A stretch of 64,000 bases of DNA from Brachycybe producta (Eukaryota > Arthropoda > Diplopoda > Playtdesmida > Andrognathidae), in the NCBI GenBank assembly GCA_036925085.1, contig JAUPFP010000103.1, positions 124,001 through 188,000 on the forward strand. The letters are read 5' to 3'. Numbering within the stretch: the stretch's first letter is position 1; each line of letters opens with the position of its first letter. Of the stretch, positions 24,510-33,112 are shown one piece after another. Made by a program: the position numbers and the translations under genes. The notes beneath the pieces were generated by a model. It did no database searches and was not told the DNA's origin. It saw only the letters and a program-made list of their open reading frames with translations.

Positions 24510-25120
24510 TTGAAGTTGAAGTTGAAGTTGAAGTTGAAGTTGAAGTTAAAGTTGAAGTTGAAGTTAATGTTGAAGTTAAAGTTAAAGGTGAAGTTTAAGT
24601 TTAAGTTGAAGTTTAAGTTGAAGTTGAAGTTGGATTTGAAGTTGAAGTTGAAGTTGAAGTTGAAATTGAAATTGAAGTTGAAGTTGAAGTTGAAGTTGAA
24701 GTTGAAGTTGAAGTCAAGTTGAAGTCAAGTTGAAGTTGAAGTTGAAGGTGAAGTTAAAGTTGAAGTTGAAGTTAATGTTGAAGTTAAAGTTAAAGGTGAA
24801 GTTTAAGTTTAAGTTTAAGTTGAAGTTGAAGTTGAAGTTGAAGTTGAAGTTGAAGTTGAAGTTGAAGTTAAAGTGAAAGTTAAGTTGAAGTTGAAGTTGA
24901 TGTCAAGTTGAAGTTGAAGTTGAAGTTGAAGTTGAAGTTGAAGTTAAAGTTGAAGTTGAAGTTAATGTTGAAGTTAAAGTTAAAGGTGAAGTTTAAGTTT
25001 AAGTTGAAGTTTAAGTTGAAGTTGAAGTTGGATTTGAAGTTGAAGTTGAAGTTGAAGTTGAAATTGAAATTGAAGTTGAAGTTGAAGTTGAAGTTGAAGT
25101 TGAAGTTGAAGTCAAGTTGA
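24510..25120. repeat. 398 bp local tandem duplication in satellite
   Basis: Two blocks giving the same 70-codon open frame start at 24510 and 24908, 398 bp apart. Both carry the GGATTTGAAG variant and are preceded by GTTGATGTCAAG. Elsewhere in the left array this block occurs once per HOR unit. The spacing is not a multiple of six because five-base phase-shift units lie between. Confidence 0.65.
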
Positions 25121-26063
25121 AGTCAAGTTGAAGTTGAAGTTGAAGGTGAAGTTAAAGTTGAAGTTGAAGTTAATGTTGAAGTTAAAGTTAAAGGTGAAGT
25201 TTAAGTTTAAGTTGAAGTTGAAGTTGAAGTTGAATTTGAAGTTGAAGTTGAAGTTGAAGTTGAAATTGAAATTGAAGTCAAGTTGAAGTTGAAGTTGAAA
25301 CTGAAGTTGAAGTTGAAGTTGAAGTTAAAGTGAAAGTTAAGTTGAAGTTGAAGTTGAAGTCAAGTTGAAGTTGAAGTTGAAGTTGAGGTTGAAGTTGAAG
25401 TTGAAGTTAAAGTTGAAGTTGAAGTTAATGTTGAAGTTAATGTTTAAGTTGAAGTTAAAATAAAAGCTGAAGTTGAATTTGAAGTTGAAGTTGAAGTTGA
25501 AGTTGAAGTTGAAGTTGAAGTTGAAGTTGAAATTGAAATTGAAGTTGAAGTTGAAGTTGAAGTTGAAGTTGAAGTTGAAGTTGAAGTTGAAGTCAAGTTG
25601 AAGTCAAGTTGAAGTTGAAGTTGAAGGTGAAGTTAAAGTTGAAGTTGAAGTTAATGTTGAAGTTAAAGTTAAAGGTGAAGTTTAAGTTTAAGATTAAGTT
25701 TAAGTTGAAGTTGAAGTTGAAGTTGAAGTTGAAGTTGAAGTTGAAGTTGAAGTTGAAATTGAAATTGAAGTCAAGTTGAAGTTGAAGTTGAAGTTAAAGT
25801 GAAAGTTAAGTTGAAGTTGAAGTTGAAGTCAAGTTGAAGTTGAAGTTGAAATTGAAGTTGAAGTTGAAGTTGAAGTTGAAGTTGAAGTTGAAGTTGAAAT
25901 TGAAGTTAAAGTTGAAGTTAAAGTTAATGTTGAAGTTGAAGTTAAAGTAAAAGTTAAGTTGAAGTTAAAGTTGAAGTCAAGTTGAAGTTGAAGTTGAAGT
26001 TGAAGTTGAAGTTGAAGTTGAAGTTAAAGTGAAAGTTAAGTTGAAGTTGAAGTTGATGTCAAG

Positions 26064-29000
26064 TTGAAGTTGAAGTTGAAGTTGAAGTTGAAGTTGAAGT
26101 TAAAGTTGAAGTTGAAGTTAATGTTGAAGTTAAAGTTAAAGGTGAAGTTTAAGTTTAAGTTGAAGTTGAAGTTGCATTTGAAGTTGAAGTTGAAGTTGAA
26201 GTTGAAATTGAAATTGAAATTGAAGTTGAAGTTGAAGTTAATGTTGAAGTTAATGTTTAAGTTGAAGTTAAAATAAAAGCTGAAGTTGAATTTGAAGTTG
26301 AAGTTGAAGTTGAAGTTGAAGTTGAAGTTGAAGTTGAAGTTGAAGTTGAAATTGAAATTGAAGTTGAAGTTGAAGTTGAAGTTGAAGTTGAAGTTGAAGT
26401 TGAAGTTGAAGTCAAGTTGAAGTTGAGGTTGAAGTTGAAGTTGAAGTTAAAGTTGAAGTTGAAGTTAATGTTGAAGTTAATGTTTAAGTTGAAGTTAAAA
26501 TAAAAGCTGAAGTTGAATTTGAAGTTGAAGTTGAAGTTGAAGTTGAAGTTGAAGTTGAAGTTGAAGTTGAAATTGAAATTGAAGTTGAAGTTGAAGTTGA
26601 AGTTGAAGTTGAAGTTGAAGTTGAAGTTGAAGTCAAGTTGAAGTCAAGTTGAAGTTGAAGTTGAAGGTGAAGTTAAAGTTGAAGTTGAAGTTAATGTTGA
26701 AGTTAAAGTTAAAGGTGAAGTTTAAGTTTAAGATTAAGTTTAAGTTGAAGTTGAAGTTGAAGTTGAAGTTGAAGTTGAAGTTGAAGTTGAAGTTGAAATT
26801 GAAATTGAAGTCAAGTTGAAGTTGAAGTTGAAGTTGAAGTTAAAGTGAAAGTTAAGTTGAAGTTGAAGTTGAAGTCAAGTTGAAGTTGAAGTTGAAATTG
26901 AAGTTGAAGTTGAAGTTGAAGTTGAAGTTGAAGTTGAAGTTGAAGTTGAAATTGAAGTTAAAGTTGAAGTTAAAGTTAATGTTGAAGTTGAAGTTAAAGT
27001 AAAAGTTAAGTTGAAGTTAAAGTTGAAGTCAAGTTGAAGTTGAAGTTGAAGTTGAAGTTGAAGTTGAAGTTGAAGTTGAAGTTGAAGTTAAAGTGAAAGT
27101 TAAGTTGAAGTTGAAGTTGATGTCAAGTTGAAGTTGAAGTTGAAGTTGAAGTTGAAGTTGAAGTTAAAGTTGAAGTTGAAGTTAATGTTGAAGTTAAAGT
27201 TAAAGGTGAAGTTTAAGTTTAAGTTGAAGTTGAAGTTGCATTTGAAGTTGAAGTTGAAGTTGAAGTTGAAATTGAAATTGAAGTTGAAGTTGAAGTTAAT
27301 GTTGAAGTTAATGTTTAAGTTGAAGTTAAAATAAAAGCTGAAGTTGAATTTGAAGTTGAAGTTGAAGTTGAAGTTGAAGTTGAAGTTGAAGTTGAAGTTG
27401 AAGTTGAAATTGAAATTGAAGTTGAAGTTGAAGTTGAAGTTGAAGTTGAAGTTGAAGTTGAAGTCAAGTTGAAGTTGAGGTTGAAGTTGAAGTTGAAGTT
27501 AAAGTTGAAGTTGAAGTTAATGTTGAAGTTAATGTTTAAGTTGAAGTTAAAATAAAAGCTGAAGTTGAATTTGAAGTTGAAGTTGAAGTTGAAGTTGAAG
27601 TTGAAGTTGAAGTTGAAGTTGAAATTGAAATTGAAGTTGAAGTTGAAGTTGAAGTTGAAGTTGAAGTTGAAGTTGAAGTTGAAGTCAAGTTGAAGTCAAG
27701 TTGAAGTTGAAGTTGAAGGTGAAGTTAAAGTTGAAGTTGAAGTTAATGTTAAAGTTAAAGTTAAAGGTGAAGTTTAAGTTTAAGATTAAGTTTAAGTTGA
27801 AGTTGAAGTTGAAGTTGAAGTTGAAGTTGAAGTTGAAGTTGAAGTTGAAATTGAAATTGAAGTCAAGTTGAAGTTGAAGTTGAAGTTGAAGTTAAAGTGA
27901 AAGTTAAGTTGAAGTTGAAGTTGAAGTCAAGTTGAAGTTGAAGTTGAAATTGAAGTTGAAGTTGAAGTTGAAGTTGAAGTTGAAGTTGAAGTTGAAGTTG
28001 AAATTGAAGTTAAAGTTGAAGTTAAAGTTAATGTTGAAGTTGAAGTTAAAGTAAAAGTTAAGTTGAAGTTAAAGTTGAAGTCAAGTTGAAGTTGAAGTTG
28101 AAGTTGAAGTTGAAGTTGAAGTTGAAGTTAAAGTGAAAGTTAAGTTGAAGTTGAAGTTGATGTCAAGTTGAAGTTGAAGTTGAAGTTGAAGTTAAAGTTG
28201 AAGTTGAAGTTAATGTTGAAGTTAAAGTTAAAGGTGAAGTTTAAGTTTAAGTTGAAGTTGAAGTTGCATTTGAAGTTGAAGTTGAAGTTGAAGTTGAAAT
28301 TGAAATTGAAGTTGAAGTTGAAGTTGAAGTTGAAGTTGAAGTTGAAGTTGAAGTTGAAGTTGAAGTCAAGTTGAAGTCAAGTTGAAGTTGAAGTTGAAGG
28401 TGAAGTTAAAGTTGAAGTTGAAGTTAATGTTGAAGTTAAAGTTAAAGGTGAAGTTTAAGTTTAAGTTGAAGTTGAAGTTGAAGTTGAATTTGAAGTTGAA
28501 GTTGAAGTTGAAGTTGAAATTGAAATTGAAGTCAAGTTGAAGTTGAAGTTGAAATTGAAGTTGAAGTTGAAGTTGAAGTTAAAGTGAAAGTTAAGTTGAA
28601 GTTGAAGTTGAAGTCAAGTTGAAGTTGAAGTTGAAGTTGAGGTTGAAGTTGAAGTTGAAGTTAAAGTTGAAGTTGAAGTTAATGTTGAAGTTAATGTTTA
28701 AGTTGAAGTTAAAATTTAAGCTGAAGTTGAAGTTGAAGTTGAAGTTGAAGTTGAAGTTGAAGTTGAAGTTGAAGTTGAAGTTGAAGTTAAAGTAAAAGTT
28801 AAAGGTGAAGTTTAAGTTTAAGTTGAAGTTGAAGTTGAAGTTGAATTTGAAGTTGAAGTTGAAGTTGAAGTTGAAGTTGAAGTTGAAATTGAAATTGAAG
28901 TCAAGTTGAAGTTGAAGTTGAAATTGAAGTTGAAGTTGAAGTTGAAGTTAAAGTGAAAGTTAAGTTGAAGTTGAAGTTGAAGTCAAGTTGAAGTTGAAGT

Positions 29001-29281
29001 TGAAGTTGAGGTTGAAGTTGAAGTTGAAGTTAAAGTTGAAGTTGAAGTTAATGTTGAAGTTAATGTTTAAGTTGAAGTTAAAATAAAAGCTGAAGTTGAA
29101 GTTGAAGTTGAAGTTGAAGTTGAAGTTGAAGTTGAAGTTGAAGTTGAAGTTAAAGTTAATGTTGAAGTTGAAGTTAAAGTAAAAGTTAAGTTGAAGTTAA
29201 AGTTGAAGTCAAGTTGAAGTTGAAGTTGAAGTTGAAGTTGAAGTTGAAGTTGAAGTTGAAGTTGAAGTTGAAGTTGAAGTT
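26064..29281. repeat. About 1.05 kb tandem satellite units beside LINE copy 1
   Basis: GCATTTGAAG blocks start at 26064, 27128 and 28168, with spacings of 1064 and 1040 bp. The first two are fused to a GTTAATGTTTAAG...AAATAAAAGCTG segment that follows GTTGAGGTTG elsewhere. Between 28636 and 29100 the GTTGAGGTTG...AAGCTG segment itself occurs twice, once with AAATTTAAGCTG in place of AAATAAAAGCTG (about 28710). This is local amplification of the block class into which the LINE inserted. Confidence 0.6.
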
Positions 29282-29392
29282 CATCATCTAACATCTAACA
29301 GCAACATCTAACAAAAGTGCAAAGTCAAAAAGTAAAATAAAAATAAAAAGGAGCATACAAGTGAGTTTATAATAATAAAAAAAAGATATATC
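29282..29392 (-). other. LINE copy 1 3' UTR with terminal short repeats
   Basis: This is the non-coding 3' tail of the element, between the ORF2 stop and the satellite. On the element strand it is T-rich and ends with TGTTAGA units (three copies, interrupted by TGTTGC) then GATGATG, directly followed by AACTTC satellite. Short direct repeats at the 3' end in place of poly(A) are known in CR1 and related LINEs and help the element's own RT recognise its RNA. I see no AATAAA on the element strand. Confidence 0.75.
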
Positions 29393-30763
29393 TCACACTA
29401 TTAAATGTTTTGTCACGCACCAACTAAAAATATTCATATTATACAAATAAACCCGAAAAGTCTTACAAGAAGATGACATAACAACATATTCAGGAAGATT
29501 ATTCCATATAGGAATACATCTATTCAAAAAGTTATGACGTCTGCGATTAGATTTCTGAGAAAGTAATGTGAATCTTTTTGAATGACCCCTGGTAACAGTA
29601 TCAAGTGGAATTAAATTATTTAAGAAACCCGAAGTGCAATGAACTTGACCAGTAACTAACCTGTAAAAAAGAACTAAATCAGCCACTAGACGTCTTTCTC
29701 TAAGCGTTTTCAGATCTAATAACCGAAGACGTTGTTCATATGTCAATGTATTACATTCCACAATACTTTTAGAGAATTTACGTTGAACACTCTCAATTAA
29801 TTCAGAATCCCCCTTATTAATAGGAGACCAAACTGGTGAGGCGTATTCTAAAATTGGCCGGACATATACCTTAAATGCATAAGATTTAACACCCACAGGG
29901 CTATATACAAAAATCTTATTCAATAGCCACAACCTCCGAGCAGCCTTACTGGTAATCTCCTTACAGTGGGCTGAAAAGTTAAACTTACTATCAAAAATAA
30001 CACCCAAGTCATTCACCTGTGATTTGTTCAACAATTCATTATTCTCAATAAAAAAGGAGGACTGGAGAGCAGCCTTTCCCACCTTAAGGGCAACACACTT
30101 TGGTATACCAAGTTCCATGTCATTTAGTTTGGACCAATCTATCAAGCTATTTATGGCCTCTTGTAGGTAACAATTATGTATACTCAAGAATTTAGTATCA
30201 TCTGCATAAATAAACTTTTGGACCTCAGTACTTGCATGTGACAGGTCATTAATGAAAATACCAAACAATAAGGGGCCTAGAATTCTTCCCTGTGGAACCC
30301 CACTTGGCACATCTACCCAGCCTGAATAGGCTTCCTGTAACTTTACTCGTTGCTTTCTGCCTAGGAGGTAACCATTTATCCAATTGATAATAAAATAATC
30401 AAAATTCCAATTTTTGAGCTTCATTAACAGTATATTATGATTAACTCTGTCAAAAGCTTTAACAAAGTCAAAATAAACTATATTGACACTATGTTGGTCA
30501 TCATTCATTTGAGTTATAAACTCAGTACTATGTAATAATTGGGTTGTGGTAGATCGTCTTGGTATAAAACCAAACTGCACTTCAGACATCAGGTTGTTAC
30601 TAAATATAACTTTAAACATATGAGCCACAATAATCTTCTCCATTACCTTCCCACACAGGCTAGTAATTGAAATCGGCCTATAATTATTAGGTACCGATTT
30701 GTCTCCAGATTTAAAAATGGGAGTAACATTAGCAGTCTTCCAGTCCAAAGGAAGGAAGGACAC
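29393..30763 (-). CDS. LINE copy 1 reverse transcriptase and C-terminal domain (ORF2 part)
   Basis: This 456-codon open frame copies element RNA into DNA during target-primed retrotransposition. Visible motifs, numbered from its first codon, are PLDWKTANVTPIFK (5-18), NYRPISI (27-33), FDFVKAFD with the first catalytic Asp (98-105), SGVPQG (154-159), YADD with the catalytic Asp pair (186-189), DLGV (252-255) and VRPILEYASPVW (301-312) of the thumb/C-terminal region. The end resembles the conserved C-terminal tail of CR1-type LINEs (TRGHS, then IWNNLP). The normal GVPQGS motif reads GVPQGR here. The first residues lie after a +1 break, so there is no true start codon; the frame begins at GTG only by convention. 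The protein is identical in copy 2. Confidence 0.92.
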   Translation of the reverse strand: MSFLPLDWKTANVTPIFKSGDKSVPNNYRPISITSLCGKVMEKIIVAHMFKVIFSNNLMSEVQFGFIPRRSTTTQLLHSTEFITQMNDDQHSVNIVYFDFVKAFDRVNHNILLMKLKNWNFDYFIINWINGYLLGRKQRVKLQEAYSGWVDVPSGVPQGRILGPLLFGIFINDLSHASTEVQKFIYADDTKFLSIHNCYLQEAINSLIDWSKLNDMELGIPKCVALKVGKAALQSSFFIENNELLNKSQVNDLGVIFDSKFNFSAHCKEITSKAARRLWLLNKIFVYSPVGVKSYAFKVYVRPILEYASPVWSPINKGDSELIESVQRKFSKSIVECNTLTYEQRLRLLDLKTLRERRLVADLVLFYRLVTGQVHCTSGFLNNLIPLDTVTRGHSKRFTLLSQKSNRRRHNFLNRCIPIWNNLPEYVVMSSSCKTFRVYLYNMNIFSWCVTKHLIV

Positions 30764-31946
30764 CTTTCAACATACTGATTTTAAATATATATGATAAGGG
30801 AGTACACAACTGCTCTGCACAAAAAAGTAATAATTTACTCGGAATCATATCAGGACCTGACGATACAAATTTGTGTAGAGAACGCAATTCTTTTAATACA
30901 ACCTCTGGGTTAAAAATATCCAGAACTTCATACTCAGGTCTATTATCAACATTATTTGATGGCAAACTAGAATTGTTATGTGAACGAAATTCATGGTAAA
31001 AATAGTCGTTTAAAACATTAGCTTTTTCAAAATTATTTGTACAGATCTTTCCTTCATTATTTTTAATTGGAGGTACCTGATTTACCTTTGCACTGCCTAG
31101 TTTATTTTTAGCATAAGAATAAAACAAATTCATACTACCACTTTCTATAATTGAAAGTTCATTTGCCCTATGAAAATTCTGAACCAACTGAATACATTTC
31201 TTATGTTGTTGCCTATATATAGTAAGATTATCTACAGTTGGAAAATCTTTGCACATAGCCCAGTATTTCTTTTTTGTATTAAAGGCTTTTCTTATAACAA
31301 TCGGGAACTTAAAAATAGAACAAGATACATATAAAGGTGCAAAAACATCCATCAAGTTATTGATTACACCTTTAAAAAAAGACCACATAAATTCTGGATT
31401 ACTTGATGTAGTAACAGGGCTCCAATCAGTAACACATAGAGATTGATAAATGTTCAACAACGCACTCTCATCCAATCTTCTAGATGTCTTCCGAGGTATT
31501 ATTTGATGATGATATCCCAAAACCCTAAAGTTGACTGCAATATGTGGAGGAACATCACTATTACAAAAAGGGGCTCCACCCACAACAGAATCGACACTGA
31601 AGTCATTGTTAACTAGTAACAATGAGAGTAGGTTAGAACCTCTCGTTGAAAAGAAGACTCGTTGTTGTAGTCCTAGTTCACACATTGCATTCATAAATAA
31701 GGAATCCGGCTGACTGGAACCACCAAAAGTAGACCAGTCCAAATGTGGCCTATTAAAGTCCCCCACTAATATGGTTGGGAAGTCGGTACCACAGATTCCC
31801 TTCATACTGTCAAGGAGTAATATTGTAGATTCCAACCTGCCAGCATAAAAAAGGACTTTGATAATACACAGCCAGACGCACACCAGTATGATAACCAGCC
31901 AAATCAATACAAGCACATTCAAAACCAATACCGTTGGCCGCAACAA
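30729..31946 (-). pseudogene. LINE copy 1 ORF2 middle part: endonuclease C-half, linker and RT N-terminus
   Basis: The meaningful part runs from about 31850 (FYAGRLES) to about 30750; codons upstream of that read the endonuclease region in the wrong frame. GDFNRPHLDW, about residues 62-71 of the open frame, holds the catalytic Asp and Asn of the AP-endonuclease fold. The terminal Ser-Asp-His motif appears as SDVPPH (130-135), with three extra residues between Asp and His. A basic linker follows, then SSGPDMIPSKLL and PLSYIF, the usual start of the RT fingers in CR1/Jockey elements. The frame ends at a TAG/TAA-bounded break just after KGVLPS, and the RT continues in the +1 frame. It differs from copy 2 at two residues of the true frame (Ser/Tyr and Phe/Leu). 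Confidence 0.85.
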
Positions 31947-32046
31947 CAGAGTACTTTAGTGCTTGTTTCAAAAAAATACACACTCCACCACCACGTGAAC
32001 AGGTACGATCACCTCTAACAACTAAATATCCTGGAGGACATATCAA
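31810..32046 (-). pseudogene. LINE copy 1 endonuclease middle fragment after the in-frame stop
   Basis: This continues the reading frame of the 32047-32259 fragment directly after its TAG; the first codon is TTG (Leu). GGGVCIFLK and the RLAVYYQSPF stretch match the central strands of LINE AP-type endonucleases. The useful sequence ends at SPF near 31853. There a run of six T (element strand, 31847-31852) moves the conserved reading into the +1 frame, and the residues after it in this frame are spurious. Copy 2 has Lys in place of Asn at the 31933 difference. Confidence 0.8.
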
Positions 32047-32259
32047 CTAGTCGGGTGTATCATCACGAAACCATGTTTCACACACACAAATACAATCAAG
32101 ATCTTCAAGATGAACAAATGCAGCCAACAGATCAAGCTTATTCATCAAACTTCTAGCATTTATCAACACACATTTGAGTCCTTCAGATTCATGCGCAATG
32201 TTGGAAGCCAACAAAGTAACATTTGCTTTAGGTTTAGAAGTGTCCCGATTGCCTCCCAC
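32047..32259 (-). pseudogene. LINE copy 1 endonuclease N-terminal fragment
   Basis: This 70-codon open frame ends at a TAG. It carries LINARSLMNKLDLL, including the conserved Asn of the first endonuclease motif, and CVCETWF with the catalytic Glu. Both are typical of the endonuclease domain of CR1/Jockey LINEs. The frame opens right after a stop at 32260-32262 and starts at GTG, so initiation is unclear. It may have been made by reinitiation or +1 shifting from the ORF1 end, which it overlaps by 26 bases. The TAG falls just after the ETW motif and is present in both copies. Confidence 0.85.
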
Positions 32260-33112
32260 CTAGAGCTAACCCACTTCCAAGCTTATCCAAACAAGGTGGC
32301 TTATAATCAGGACCATTCCATTCTCTTACCAGGATGTTAATGGGCCAAAAACCCTCATCAAAAACTTTACTCCGATCAGAAGAGTCTAGATTAATGAAAA
32401 AGGAGTCACGACGATTACCTTCACTTTCAATCTTAACCACATTTAGAGCATTAATATTTTTTAACAACAAAAATTCCTTCACTGATGATACCGAAGTAGG
32501 TGCAACACATCCACCAACGAACAATCTCAAGGTGGGTTTATACCCACTTAGGAGGTCTGAAACTCCACCTTTTCCCTGTAAAGCAGCCTTACGATGTTTA
32601 TTCTTGGAGGAGACTACCATGAAATTGTCACCATTTTCACTTCTTTTCTCTAAAGTACCTGTAGCACTGCTTGCTTCAGTATGTCTATTAGAGACAGGCA
32701 GAGAAACTTGAACATTACTCACGCATTCTTTATTCATTCCACCAGGAAAATTTAACATATTGTCTTTCACAGGCTTCTGGGACTCAAGAGTTGCAATACG
32801 TTTGTAAGTCGACTCCATAAATGCTTTGAGAGTAGAGGACAACACATGAAGGTCTTCTTTACACACTCCCTCGCCAGAAAACAAATGATTAACCTTTGAA
32901 CCCTTTTTCGATTTAATACTTTGTAGATTTGCATCTAGCAACAATGACTTCATTTTCTTTATACAGTCGAAAATAATATTTTTTTTTGTTACAGCAAATG
33001 TAATGACTCCACTAACAGTAGAACCAATAAGGTCCAAATATTGAACACAAAGTGAATTTACATCCACAACATCATCTTCCTCAATTAAATTTAGAACTGA
33101 GGGTGATGCCAT
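32234..33112 (-). CDS. LINE copy 1 ORF1 protein (RNA-binding, gag-like)
   Basis: This intact 292-codon frame starts at ATG 33112, directly after an A-rich leader. ORF1 proteins of LINEs bind the element RNA and form the ribonucleoprotein that is the retrotransposition intermediate. The N-terminal half is acidic at first (EEDD, residues 11-14) and then lysine-rich; residues 81-112 could form a short coiled coil. Residues about 193-266 (LRLFVGG ... SFFINLD ... FWPINILVREW) resemble the C-terminal RRM-like module found in ORF1 of many CR1-type elements, with its usual FWP-hydrophobic-VR-aromatic ending. I see no CCHC zinc knuckle, PHD finger or esterase motif. Residue 184 is Val here and Glu in copy 2, caused by two adjacent base differences. 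Family assignment of the RRM-like part is by eye. Confidence 0.82.
   Translation of the reverse strand: MASPSVLNLIEEDDVVDVNSLCVQYLDLIGSTVSGVITFAVTKKNIIFDCIKKMKSLLLDANLQSIKSKKGSKVNHLFSGEGVCKEDLHVLSSTLKAFMESTYKRIATLESQKPVKDNMLNFPGGMNKECVSNVQVSLPVSNRHTEASSATGTLEKRSENGDNFMVVSSKNKHRKAALQGKGGVSDLLSGYKPTLRLFVGGCVAPTSVSSVKEFLLLKNINALNVVKIESEGNRRDSFFINLDSSDRSKVFDEGFWPINILVREWNGPDYKPPCLDKLGSGLALGGRQSGHF

Larger units (their letters stand above)
1..29281. repeat. GTTGAA hexamer satellite, left array
   Basis: The whole stretch consists of GTTGAA hexamers with recurring variants: GTTAAA, ATTGAA, GTTAAT, GTTTAA, GTGAAA, GTAAAA, and the five-base units GTCAA and GTTAA that shift the hexamer phase. The variants are not random. 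They recur in fixed order as blocks of about 130-250 bp, and these blocks are ordered into higher-order repeats of 1-4 kb. The plus strand is almost free of C. There is no unique sequence, RNA gene or credible coding region here. It runs off the left end of the window and stops abruptly at the 3' end of LINE copy 1. Its position on the chromosome (centromeric, subtelomeric or interstitial) cannot be told from the sequence. Confidence 0.97.
29393..32259 (-). pseudogene. LINE copy 1 ORF2 (endonuclease-reverse transcriptase), disrupted
   Basis: The second cistron of the element should encode one protein with an N-terminal apurinic/apyrimidinic-type endonuclease, a linker, reverse transcriptase and a C-terminal domain. 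It is split over three frames: 32259-32047 and 32046 to about 31850 in one frame separated by an in-frame TAG (32047-32049); about 31852-30764 in a second; 30763-29393 in a third. Both frame changes are +1 (one base must be skipped). Its frame is +1 relative to ORF1, overlaps the ORF1 end by 26 bases and opens immediately after a TAG at 32260-32262, with no ATG before the conserved endonuclease core. All lesions are shared with copy 2. Either the element was already dead before duplication or it uses recoding; the first is simpler. Confidence 0.9.

Noticed and set aside
1-29281. CRISPR array or other prokaryotic repeat system
   Set aside because: There are no fixed-length repeats alternating with unique spacers, and the LINE shows that this is eukaryotic DNA.
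31249-32711. Plus-strand open frames inside LINE copy 1 (31249-31446, 31531-31713, 32110-32340, 32334-32711) and their copies in LINE 2
   Set aside because: They lie opposite the conserved ORF1 and endonuclease frames, have no recognisable domain, and are antisense shadows.
32234-33112. ORF1 as a host gene
   Set aside because: It lies within the duplicated element, directly upstream of and overlapping ORF2, and ends in the FWP...VRxW-type module seen in LINE ORF1 proteins.
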